Of a stretch of DNA of 14,059 nucleotides, positions 1-6,540 are shown one piece after another. Made by a program: the position numbers and the translations under genes. The notes beneath the pieces are model-generated. The model was not told the DNA's origin and made no database searches. It was given only the letters and a program-made list of their open reading frames with translations. The stretch lies in contig CAMOZF010000012.1 of the NCBI GenBank assembly GCA_946630765.1, forward strand, positions 1 to 14,059. Reading direction: 5' to 3'. The stretch comes from an uncultured Lachnospiraceae bacterium (lineage in GTDB: Bacteria; Bacillota_A; Clostridia; Lachnospirales; Lachnospiraceae). The stretch's first letter is position 1, and every line of letters begins with the position of its first letter.

Positions 1-475
1 GCAGGTCTCTGACACCGCCCCAGATGACGGCGCCGCCGCGCTTGGTGCGGGTCTTGATCGCGGTCGACAGGTTGCCGCCGACATAGGTGCCCTGGAAAAT
101 CTTGTCATAAAGGTCGACAACAACGACGTCGTCTTCAACAAGATTGTCGATAACCCACTGGTTGTAGAAGCCCTTGTGGCCCTCTTCCTTCTGACCGATG
201 TCCAGAAGCACTTCGTCAAGGTCGGGACGTCTCGGAACCATTACTGCAGTAACTGCACGGCCGACGAGAATGTTCTGGCCGTGGGTCATACGGAAATTGC
301 ATTCCCAGTTGTGACGGTAGCCTTCGCGCCACAGCGGGCCCCAGGCTTCCTCAAAGGTAATGTTTCTCAGTCTCTCAAGGACCTTCTCATCAACCATCGG
401 ACGTCCGTCGGGAAGACGTTCGCCGGTCCAGTAGGGTGTCAGTTTCTTGATATATTCAGGATCGTTGAAAAACAT
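1..475 (-). CDS. RraA-family protein, probable class II pyruvate-type aldolase (3' end off window)
   Basis: Translating the minus strand from the ATG at 475 gives 158 residues before the window edge, so the C-terminal part is missing. The start follows AAAAGGAG with a short spacer. Residues about 133-138 read GGNLST and 153-157 read GGVRD. These are the RraA-fold signature; in the related HMG/CHA aldolases the Arg-Asp pair binds substrate and the divalent metal. The N-terminal arm (residues 1-60, with ERLPDGRP and EEAWGPLW) resembles the longer RraA-like proteins found with sugar-acid genes rather than the short RNase E inhibitor of Escherichia coli. Family members of this type are metal-dependent aldolases that cleave 4-hydroxy-2-oxo acids to pyruvate or similar products. 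It is the last visible gene of the enolase/SDR operon, with its start 63 bases after the SDR stop. Aldolase activity is inferred from context; the family call is firm. Confidence 0.85.
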   Translation of the reverse strand, partial: MFFNDPEYIKKLTPYWTGERLPDGRPMVDEKVLERLRNITFEEAWGPLWREGYRHNWECNFRMTHGQNILVGRAVTAVMVPRRPDLDEVLLDIGQKEEGHKGFYNQWVIDNLVEDDVVVVDLYDKIFQGTYVGGNLSTAIKTRTKRGGAVIWGGVRDL

Positions 476-538
476 GGTATCTCCTTTTAAAGTTTAGGTT
501 GATTATTGGAGGGATTTCCTTCCGGCTTTTTTGCGGGA

Positions 539-1303
539 TCAGGTTAAAAGCAGTCCCCGGTCGATACGCACGCCGTGGCCGTTGATGGACTTGCCTTCCT
601 CGCTGCACAGGAAATAAACCAGATGGCCGACTTCCTCGGGAAGGACCGTGAGGTCTGGGCGCTTCCAGTCGGGATTGAAGGTCTCCATCGCGTGATGGGT
701 CTGGAACTTCGCGTTTCCAGTCTTGAATTCAATCTTGCATCCGCCCAGGTCAATCGCATTGACGGTAATGCCGGTCGGAAGAAGCTCGAGCGCCAGCTCA
801 CGCGTAAACTGGCGGATGGCGCCCTTCGTCGTCGCGTAGCCCGCGTCGAAAGTCGCCGGTCTCTTGCCGTGTACGCTTGAAATGTTGACAATCCTGCCCT
901 GCGGGCTTTCCTTCAGGTACGGCAGACATTCGCGCACCATGTGGAAATATCCGCCGATGTTGATATTCCAGAGCCTGCGGAAGGATTCCTCCGTATACTG
1001 GTCGATGAACTTGTTCGGCTGCATCGCCGCGTTATTGACAAGAATGTCTAGCTTTCCGTAATGCGCGATCACGGCATCGACCATGCCCTTGCGCTGTGCG
1101 GGGTCTGTTACGTCCGCCTGATAAATGAAGGCTTCGCCGCCGTAGCCCTTGATCTCCTCCAGCAGCTGATCCGCCATCGTGCGGTTGGTATTGCAGTTGA
1201 TGCAGCATCTGATGCCGGCCTTTGTCAGCACACGGACAATGCCCGCGCCGACGCCTTTTCCGGAACCTGTGACGAGGGCAACTCTATTTTCGTTTGAATT
1301 CAA
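539..1303 (-). CDS. Short-chain dehydrogenase/reductase, canonical, TTG start
   Basis: This is a 254-residue NAD(P)-dependent oxidoreductase of the classical SDR family. The cofactor motif TGSGKGVG lies at residues 12-19, NNAA at 90-93, a structural Asn in NIN at about 114-116, the catalytic Ser at about 142-143, and YATTK with Tyr156 and Lys160. The length is typical of classical SDRs. I chose the TTG at 1303 because GGGAGGG sits seven bases upstream. A longer reading from an ATG at 1363 would lack this site and add a non-conserved N-terminus. The start overlaps the end of the upstream SDR-like gene by 20 bases, which suggests translational coupling. In this operon it would oxidise or reduce a hydroxyl/keto group of a sugar acid or its 2-keto-3-deoxy product. 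The exact substrate and direction are unknown. Confidence 0.92.
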   Translation of the reverse strand: MNSNENRVALVTGSGKGVGAGIVRVLTKAGIRCCINCNTNRTMADQLLEEIKGYGGEAFIYQADVTDPAQRKGMVDAVIAHYGKLDILVNNAAMQPNKFIDQYTEESFRRLWNINIGGYFHMVRECLPYLKESPQGRIVNISSVHGKRPATFDAGYATTKGAIRQFTRELALELLPTGITVNAIDLGGCKIEFKTGNAKFQTHHAMETFNPDWKRPDLTVLPEEVGHLVYFLCSEEGKSINGHGVRIDRGLLLT

Positions 1304-2009
1304 AGTATTCCCTCCCTTCCACTTTAAAACGATGCTGGTTGTAGAATCCGGTAAGGCCCGCATCTGCCATGACCGGCTGTCCGGTCAGCGGATATGCCGC
1401 GTCTGTGAGCATGAACGCCAGAAGGCCGTTGAGGTAATCCGGCTTCGGCATTTCTCTTCTCGGATACCGAAGGTCGACGCCGTAGTAGAGCGCCGAAGCA
1501 TCGGACTTGCCCGCTTCGGGATCCGTGATGCCTTTCTCGACAAAGAACACATTGACGCCGCTCTCGGAATAGTCCTGAGCGGCTTCTCTGGAGAGCATAT
1601 CAACGGCGCCGCAGTTCAGGGAATACAGAATGCCCTTGCCCATCGGCTTCTCCGCGTGAATGCTGTTCAGGAAAATCAGCGTTCCTCCTTTTTTTTCGCG
1701 GAAAATCGTACAGAAAACCTTCGCGACCATGAATGCCGCGATCGCGCCTTCATTGGAAGTGCGCTCCCAGTCCTCTTCGCTGACCTCAAGGATACCTCCT
1801 TTTGTTATCGGCGGCGCCGGATGAATCACACCGTAAAGCCGTTCCTTTAAGGGACCGGCAAAAGCCGTAAGCTCCTCTTCCTTCCACAGATGGATATCTT
1901 CGGGCGGCGTGACGACCTCATAGCCGAGACCGGTGAGGTATTCCTTCGCGCCGCGCGCCTCCTCTGTACGAAGGTCGGTAATTACGACGATCTTATCATT
2001 GTTTTCCAT
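1284..2009 (-). CDS. Degenerate SDR-fold protein, catalytic motifs lost
   Basis: A 241-residue protein with the overall layout of a short-chain dehydrogenase but without its hallmarks. The first strand VVITDLRTEEARG (8-20) lacks the TGxxxGxG dinucleotide motif. HPAP at about 63-66 replaces NNAG. LNSIH keeps a Ser (116) and YSLNC keeps a Tyr (129), but the lysine of YxxxK is Cys133. The C-terminal part (LTDAAYPLTGQPVMADAG, about 201-218) still matches the SDR ending of the form 'SyiTGqvi.vDGG'. It may be a non-catalytic or scaffold subunit of the SDR encoded just downstream, or an enzyme with altered chemistry; both are inference. The gene begins 71 bases after the dehydratase stop, with a weak ribosome binding site (only CGGG upstream) and a strong hairpin in that gap. 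Its end overlaps the next start by 20 bases. Confidence 0.8.
   Translation of the reverse strand: MENNDKIVVITDLRTEEARGAKEYLTGLGYEVVTPPEDIHLWKEEELTAFAGPLKERLYGVIHPAPPITKGGILEVSEEDWERTSNEGAIAAFMVAKVFCTIFREKKGGTLIFLNSIHAEKPMGKGILYSLNCGAVDMLSREAAQDYSESGVNVFFVEKGITDPEAGKSDASALYYGVDLRYPRREMPKPDYLNGLLAFMLTDAAYPLTGQPVMADAGLTGFYNQHRFKVEGREYFEFKRK
1310..1316 (-). promoter_or_regulatory. Ribosome binding site deciding the TTG start of the canonical SDR
   Basis: GGGAGGG on the minus strand, with GGAGG seven bases before TTG at 1303 and lying within the end of the upstream SDR-like gene. It supports the short start and translational coupling of the two SDR genes. Confidence 0.75.
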
Positions 2010-2022
2010 ATTTTATGCCCGT

Positions 2023-2047
2023 ACCGGCGGCTTTTTGGGCCGCCGGT
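2023..2047 (-). other. Intercistronic stem-loop between dehydratase and degenerate SDR genes
   Basis: Perfect 9-base arms ACCGGCGGC (2023-2031) and GCCGCCGGT (2039-2047) enclose a 7-base loop. On the transcribed minus strand it lies 33 bases after the dehydratase stop and 13 bases before the next ATG. No U-tract follows in that direction, so it is not a classic terminator. It could protect the upstream mRNA from 3' decay or reduce expression of the downstream genes. Confidence 0.6.
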
Positions 2048-2080
2048 TCCTGTTTTAGTATTAATCTTTCGTCTGATTTG

Positions 2081-3442
2081 TCAGCTCCACAGTCTGTCGT
2101 TAGAAACCATACGGTCGAAATAGGTGGTCTCAGGCCACATTTCTGGGAACTGCGGATGCAGATGCTCTTTGATCACTTCGTCGTTCCAGTCGTCGATACC
2201 AAGACCCGGCTTGTCCGGAACCTTGATGAAGCCATGATCAACGATCTTGCCTTCTGCCGGAGAACCGATAACGATATCATCCCACCACGGAACATCAACC
2301 GAGTGATTCTCAAGCACATAGAAGTTTCTGGTTGCGGCTACGGAATGTACGCATGCATATGCGGAAACCGGAGTCTCAGCCATATGAACTGCCATTGCAA
2401 CGCCGTGCTTCTCCGCCAGGTCGCCGATCTTCTTGTTCTCCAGGATACCGCCGGAGGTCAGGATGTCGGGATGGATGACGGATACGGCACGTGCCTCAAG
2501 GAGGTCTTCGAAGCCGTCAGCAAGGTAAATGTCCTCACCGGTACAGATCGGAACGGTCGTCGCATCCGACAGTCTCTTATATTGATCGGTGTACTGCCAC
2601 GGAATCATATCCTCTGCCCATGCGATGTTGTACTTCTCAATGCGGCGGCAGAGCTTGATGCAGTCTTCCACGCCGATGTGGCCGAAATGGTCGATGGCGA
2701 TCGGAACATCATAGCCGACAACCGCACGGACGTCCGCGACGTACTGTTCGAGCATGTCAAAGCCCTTCTCGGTTACATGAACGCCCGTGAAGGGATGTTC
2801 GATATTCTGCTGGTCATACGCACGGTTCTGCCACCAGCGCTTTTCTTCGGGGGTCTTCGCCTCGCGGGCCTTTTTCCAGAGATCTCTCTGATTCTCAAGA
2901 TAGCCGAGAGGTGCGGTCAGTGTGCCCGGCTCGTCCATCAGGATGCCGAGACCAAGGTCCATCTTGCAGAAGGTGAAGCCCTTTTCCATACGGGCCTTCA
3001 GCGCATTGCCCATGTCGGTGCCGGTATGCTTGCCGTCCACGTCGGTATCGCAGTAGCAACGGACAGAATCACGGTACTTGCCGCCGAGCATCTGATAAAT
3101 CGGAACGCCGTAAGCCTTGCCGGCGATGTCCCAGAGTGCGATCTCAACGCCGCAGACGCCGCCGCCCTGACGCGCGGGGCCGCCGAACTGTTTGATTCTG
3201 CGGAACAGCCGTTCAACGTCGCAGGGGTTCTCGCCGAGCAATCTGGATTTCAGCATTTCAGCATACATTCTGTCGCCGCCGTCACGAACTTCTCCAAGAC
3301 CTACAATACCCTGGTTGGTGTAGATCTTCATCAGCGTGCAGTGCATCGGTGCGCCCACGATATCCGTGAAACGAATGTCGGTAATGCGGAGTTCACTCGG
3401 TGCCGATGATCTGTTGAAATTGCCTTTTACGATTTCTTCCAT
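2081..3442 (-). CDS. Enolase-superfamily (mandelate racemase/muconate lactonizing type) sugar-acid dehydratase
   Basis: A 453-residue protein. Residues about 15-125 form the capping domain and about 145-390 the TIM barrel. Candidate catalytic residues are Lys160 and Asp162 (CKMDLG), metal ligands Asp251 (AIDHFG), Glu277 (WAED) and Glu303 (TGED), and a His353/Asp326 pair (HMAE, HPD) like the His-Asp dyad of mandelate racemase. Known relatives abstract the alpha proton of an acid sugar, mostly to dehydrate it to a 2-keto-3-deoxy acid. Between barrel strands, residues about 163-225 form an unusually long charged insertion. The C-terminal tail after about residue 405 is rich in Trp and Asp and probably packs on the active site. 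The start follows AAGGAGA with good spacing. It is the first gene of its operon, with a promoter and palindrome upstream. The substrate cannot be assigned from sequence alone; a racemase or epimerase role is possible but less likely. Confidence 0.93.
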   Translation of the reverse strand: MEEIVKGNFNRSSAPSELRITDIRFTDIVGAPMHCTLMKIYTNQGIVGLGEVRDGGDRMYAEMLKSRLLGENPCDVERLFRRIKQFGGPARQGGGVCGVEIALWDIAGKAYGVPIYQMLGGKYRDSVRCYCDTDVDGKHTGTDMGNALKARMEKGFTFCKMDLGLGILMDEPGTLTAPLGYLENQRDLWKKAREAKTPEEKRWWQNRAYDQQNIEHPFTGVHVTEKGFDMLEQYVADVRAVVGYDVPIAIDHFGHIGVEDCIKLCRRIEKYNIAWAEDMIPWQYTDQYKRLSDATTVPICTGEDIYLADGFEDLLEARAVSVIHPDILTSGGILENKKIGDLAEKHGVAMAVHMAETPVSAYACVHSVAATRNFYVLENHSVDVPWWDDIVIGSPAEGKIVDHGFIKVPDKPGLGIDDWNDEVIKEHLHPQFPEMWPETTYFDRMVSNDRLWS

Positions 3443-3489
3443 AGAGTTCAGTCTCCTTTTTCTGTCAGGGACTCATCCTGCCCCATTAT

Positions 3490-3508
3490 TGTTATGACGA
3501 TCATAACA
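3490..3508. promoter_or_regulatory. Palindromic operator over the -10 element
   Basis: TGTTATGA and TCATAACA form perfect 8-base arms around a 3-base centre (CGA). The palindrome fully covers the -10 hexamer (3500-3505) and the probable transcription start. This is the classic position for a repressor site, and size and symmetry suit a dimeric GntR- or LacI-type regulator. No regulator gene is visible in the window, so the binding protein is unknown. The palindrome itself is plain in the sequence. Confidence 0.7.
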
Positions 3509-3527
3509 CAGCTTTCGAAAAAATCAA
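3500..3527 (-). promoter_or_regulatory. Promoter of the sugar-acid operon
   Basis: Read on the minus strand, TTGATT (3522-3527) and TATGAT (3500-3505) are separated by 16 bases, close to the sigma-70/sigma-A consensus. The expected start of transcription is near 3493, giving a leader of about 50 bases before the dehydratase ATG. The 104-base gap to comF holds no clear GC-rich terminator, so some read-through from comF is possible. Confidence 0.75.
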
Positions 3528-3546
3528 GATTAATTTGTAACTTTTT

Positions 3547-4245
3547 CTAATGGCCGATGGCCAGTGTTGCAGTATAGATTTTTTCCGTGCCGCTTCTTTT
3601 CAGCACCGCAGTGCAGGCATTGAGCGTCGCGCCTGTTGTGTAAATATCGTCCACGAGCATCACCGTACGGTATTTTCCGGGAGAGCCGGAAACCTGAAAG
3701 GCCCGGAAAAGATTCAGCGCACGTGCCTCCTGCCCGAGCATTTTCTGGGCTTTGGTCTCGGAAAGGCGGATCAGATATGCGCGGTCGACCGGGATGGAAA
3801 GCGCTTTTCCGAGACGGTTCGCAATTTCCTCCGCCTGGTTATAGCCGCGCAGAAGGAGCCGCTTTCTGTAGACGGGCACGGGAAGCAGCACCTCGATCCC
3901 GAGATGCTGCACTTCCTTTTTGATTTTTTCTGCAAAATCCTGACAGGGGAAATCCAGAAGCTGGCGGTCTCCGTGGTATTTGACCTCCGAGAGCATCCGC
4001 CGCGTATAGAATGAGCCGTATTCGGCCCATGTGAAATTTCTGATAAAGGAGGGTCTGCTTTTTGCGCAGTTCCGGCAGTATTCCTGCGTTTCATCGGACA
4101 GCGGCCGTCCGCAGCAGTAACAGACAGGCCCGTCGGTATAGGCGATTTTTCTGCGGCAGGGGGCGCAGATCAGCGTTTTCCCTGGGGGAAGCGCGTCCAT
4201 GCAGACCGGGCAGTGCTTCGGATAGAGAAGATCAACTATGCTCAT
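3547..4245 (-). CDS. comF: ComF family protein (zinc-finger phosphoribosyltransferase-like)
   Basis: A 232-residue ComF/GntX-like protein. The N-terminal part carries zinc-binding cysteines at 12, 15, 27, 30 and again at 42, 45, 57, 60 (CPVC, CAPC, CYCC, CRNC). The C-terminal part is a type I phosphoribosyltransferase fold with RGYNQAE (133-139) and the PRPP-binding loop VMLVDDIYTTGAT (195-207). ComF acts in the cytoplasm in uptake and handling of transforming single-stranded DNA, and relatives are linked to DNA damage recovery. Its ATG overlaps the end of recD2 by 14 bases, with GAGGG six bases upstream of the ATG, so the pair is translationally coupled. Both proteins handle single-stranded DNA, which fits co-expression. 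Length and motifs look intact. Confidence 0.95.
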   Translation of the reverse strand: MSIVDLLYPKHCPVCMDALPPGKTLICAPCRRKIAYTDGPVCYCCGRPLSDETQEYCRNCAKSRPSFIRNFTWAEYGSFYTRRMLSEVKYHGDRQLLDFPCQDFAEKIKKEVQHLGIEVLLPVPVYRKRLLLRGYNQAEEIANRLGKALSIPVDRAYLIRLSETKAQKMLGQEARALNLFRAFQVSGSPGKYRTVMLVDDIYTTGATLNACTAVLKRSGTEKIYTATLAIGH

Positions 4246-6448
4246 GACATTCCCTCAGCATATCCCGAAGGCCACTGTAGCGCATTTCAAGCCGGTCATT
4301 TTCGATCATGCGGCAGAAGGTCTCGTAACTTCCGACAATGCAGACACATTTTCTTGCGCGCGTCACGCCGGTGTAGAGCAGGTTTCTCGTCATCAGAAGC
4401 TGCGGCCCCGAAAGGAGCGGCATGATCACGGCCGGATACTCGCTGCCCTGCGCCTTGTGAATGGTCACGGCATACGCAAGCTCCAGCTCCTCCGCCGCCG
4501 AGAAGGGATACTCCACCCTGCGGCCGTCGTCAAACAGCACGGTAATGCTCTCCTCGAAGAAGCTGATTCTCCGGATCACGCCCATGTCTCCGTTGAACAC
4601 CCCGGTTCCGCGGACCGGCGGGAAGCTGCCGTCGATCTCCCACTCCGTCTGGTAATCGTTTCGGATCTGCATGACCTTATCGCCTTCCCGGAGAATCCCG
4701 GAAGGGAACTCCTTCTCGTTCTTTTTGGGCGACGGCGGATTCATCGCCTCCTGCAGGACTTTATTGAGGTTTTCCACCCCAAGGACGCCTTTTCGCATCG
4801 GAGTCAGCACCTGCAGCTCCCGAGAATCCGCGCCGACATATCCCGGCAGCTTCTCCCGAAGCAGCGTGATCGCCGCGCCCGTAATCTGCCCGGCATTGTC
4901 TCTGAGGATAAAGAGGAAGTCTTTGGAGGGCTTTTTCTCCACAATCTTCCCTTCGTTGATCCGGTGGGCGTTGACGATGATATCGGACTCCTCCGCCTGC
5001 CGGAATATCCGGGTCAGCCGGACGACGGGGAAGCAGTCGCTGTCGATCAGCTCCTTCAGCACCTCGCCCGGGCCGACCGAAGGCAGCTGGTTCACGTCGC
5101 CGACCAGGATCAGCCGCATTCCTGGGGTCATGGCCCGAAGAAGCGCGTGCATCAGCATGATATCGACCATCGACATCTCGTCGATAATCACCACGTCGGT
5201 CTCGAGCGGCATCTCGGAATTCCGCTGGAAAATGACGCCGGAGCGGCCTTCTGCAGGATTGCCGCTGACCTCCAGCATCCGGTGAATGGTCTGCGCCTCA
5301 AAGCCCGTCGCCTCGGTCATCCGCTTCGCCGCGCGCCCTGTCGGGGCCGCGAGCATAATGTCCAGGCCTTCCCGCAGGAAATAGCTGATCATGATATTGA
5401 TAATCGTTGTTTTTCCGGTGCCCGGGCCGCCGGTAATGACGGTCACGCCGTTTTTGACCGCAGTGTGGGCCGCCTGATGCTGCAGATCGTCGAGCGTAAT
5501 CTTCTGCTGCTTCTGAAGTACGACAAGCTTCTCGTCGATCTCCTGATCCGAAAGGCTTCGGTCCTCCAGATTCATGTCGGAGATCATCTGCGCGGTTTCC
5601 TGCTCCATGCGGTAGAAGCTCCGAAGATACACGCGCTTTTCGACGCCTTTCCGGATGATCAGGATCTTCTTGTCGATCTCCAGCTCCTCCAGAATATGCG
5701 TAAAATCACTGATCTCGGTCTCGAGAAGATTTTCCGAGGCGAGGATCAGTTCGTCCTGCGGAAGATAGGTGTGCCCGAGTCCAATGGCTCTTGATAAGGC
5801 ATACAGGATACCCGCCCGGATCCGGAATTCCGAATCCTGCGGGATGCCCGAGTGCAGCGCAATGGCATCCGCGGTCTTGAAGCCGATGCCGTCGATATCC
5901 TCCGACAGCCGGTAGGGATTCTCGCGGATAATGGTATAGAGCCGCGTTCCGTATTCCCGGTAGACGCGCGCGGCCATCCGGAAGGTCATCCCGTACTGCT
6001 GCAGGAAAATGACGGCATTTCTGATCTCCCGCTTCTCGATGATCTGCTGCGTGATTGACATCGCGGAGCGCTCGCTGATCCCGCGGACCTCGGAAAGGCG
6101 CTCCGGCTCTTCCTCGATAATGCGGAAGGTGTCCGCTCCGAATTTCTCGACAATCCGCCGCGCAAGTGCCGCGCCGATCCCCTTGATCGCCCCGGAGCCC
6201 AGATATTTTTCCATGGCCGCCTCATCCGTCGGCGCAACAAATTCATAGGCGGAGACCTTCATCTGTTCGCCGTAGACGGGGTGAATGACCGTTTCCCCCT
6301 CGGCCCGGATGAACTCCCCTTCCGAAATTGCCGGGAAGCTGCCGGTCAGCGTGTATTCCCTGCCGCTGTCGCTGAGTGTCAGCACCGTGTAGCCGTTCTC
6401 CTCGTTTCGAAAGGTGATCCGCTCCACATACCCTGATAAAGTATCCAT
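4232..6448 (-). CDS. recD2: RecD2-like ATP-dependent 5'-3' DNA helicase
   Basis: A 738-residue superfamily 1B helicase of the RecD2/YrrC type, which works without RecB and RecC. An N-terminal OB-like domain (about 1-75) and helix-hairpin-helix region (KGIGAALARRI, about 89-99; GIGFKTADAIA, about 187-197) precede the motor. Motor motifs are Walker A GGPGTGKTT (about 340-348), Walker B VVIIDEMSM (about 419-427), GDVNQLPSVGPG (about 450-461), and the C-terminal VTIHKAQGSEYP and LYTGVTRARK (about 661-700). I chose the ATG at 6448 because the protein then begins MDTLSGYVERITF, as in relatives. A frame open to 6505 adds 19 unconserved residues and would start inside a hairpin. The nearest Shine-Dalgarno, GAGGG, is 15 bases from the ATG, longer than ideal. 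It follows mreB by 92 bases and overlaps comF. The likely role is DNA repair and unwinding at forks. Confidence 0.95.
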   Translation of the reverse strand: MDTLSGYVERITFRNEENGYTVLTLSDSGREYTLTGSFPAISEGEFIRAEGETVIHPVYGEQMKVSAYEFVAPTDEAAMEKYLGSGAIKGIGAALARRIVEKFGADTFRIIEEEPERLSEVRGISERSAMSITQQIIEKREIRNAVIFLQQYGMTFRMAARVYREYGTRLYTIIRENPYRLSEDIDGIGFKTADAIALHSGIPQDSEFRIRAGILYALSRAIGLGHTYLPQDELILASENLLETEISDFTHILEELEIDKKILIIRKGVEKRVYLRSFYRMEQETAQMISDMNLEDRSLSDQEIDEKLVVLQKQQKITLDDLQHQAAHTAVKNGVTVITGGPGTGKTTIINIMISYFLREGLDIMLAAPTGRAAKRMTEATGFEAQTIHRMLEVSGNPAEGRSGVIFQRNSEMPLETDVVIIDEMSMVDIMLMHALLRAMTPGMRLILVGDVNQLPSVGPGEVLKELIDSDCFPVVRLTRIFRQAEESDIIVNAHRINEGKIVEKKPSKDFLFILRDNAGQITGAAITLLREKLPGYVGADSRELQVLTPMRKGVLGVENLNKVLQEAMNPPSPKKNEKEFPSGILREGDKVMQIRNDYQTEWEIDGSFPPVRGTGVFNGDMGVIRRISFFEESITVLFDDGRRVEYPFSAAEELELAYAVTIHKAQGSEYPAVIMPLLSGPQLLMTRNLLYTGVTRARKCVCIVGSYETFCRMIENDRLEMRYSGLRDMLRECHEHS

Positions 6449-6481
6449 TTCTGTGTATCTTTTCCCTCTGAAACCAGTACA

Positions 6482-6510
6482 GGCGAACGCCGAATATTCC
6501 GGCATCCGCC
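6482..6510 (-). other. Stem-loop between mreB and recD2
   Basis: Minus-strand arms GGCGGATGCCG and CGGCGTTCGCC pair over 11 positions around the 7-base loop GAATATT. Two positions are G-U wobbles in the minus-strand RNA but would be A-C mismatches in a plus-strand RNA, so the structure belongs to the minus-strand transcript. No U-tract follows, so it is a weak terminator candidate; it may be a processing or stabilising element that separates mreB from recD2 expression. Confidence 0.5.
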
Positions 6511-6540
6511 TGCAGAAATCATTATTTTCCAGGTTAATTA

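Noticed and set aside
1304..1363. ATG start at 1363 for the canonical SDR
   Set aside because: It would overlap the upstream gene by 80 bases and add 20 residues before the first strand, while GGGAGGG points to TTG at 1303.
2015..3409. 464-codon plus-strand open frame opposite the dehydratase gene
   Set aside because: It is the antisense shadow of a gene with clear enolase-superfamily motifs; the translated product has no recognisable domain.
3530..3541. Terminator after comF
   Set aside because: Only an A-run and a T-run that could pair weakly are present, and they overlap the next promoter; there is no GC-rich stem.
4238..5794. 518-codon plus-strand open frame opposite recD2
   Set aside because: Antisense to the helicase motifs, rich in His, Arg and Asp as expected from reading GC-rich codons backwards, and with no recognisable domain.
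6449..6505. N-terminal extension of recD2 by 19 residues
   Set aside because: The ATG at 6505 lies in a hairpin with no properly spaced ribosome site, and the extra residues do not fit the family start MDTLSGYVERI.
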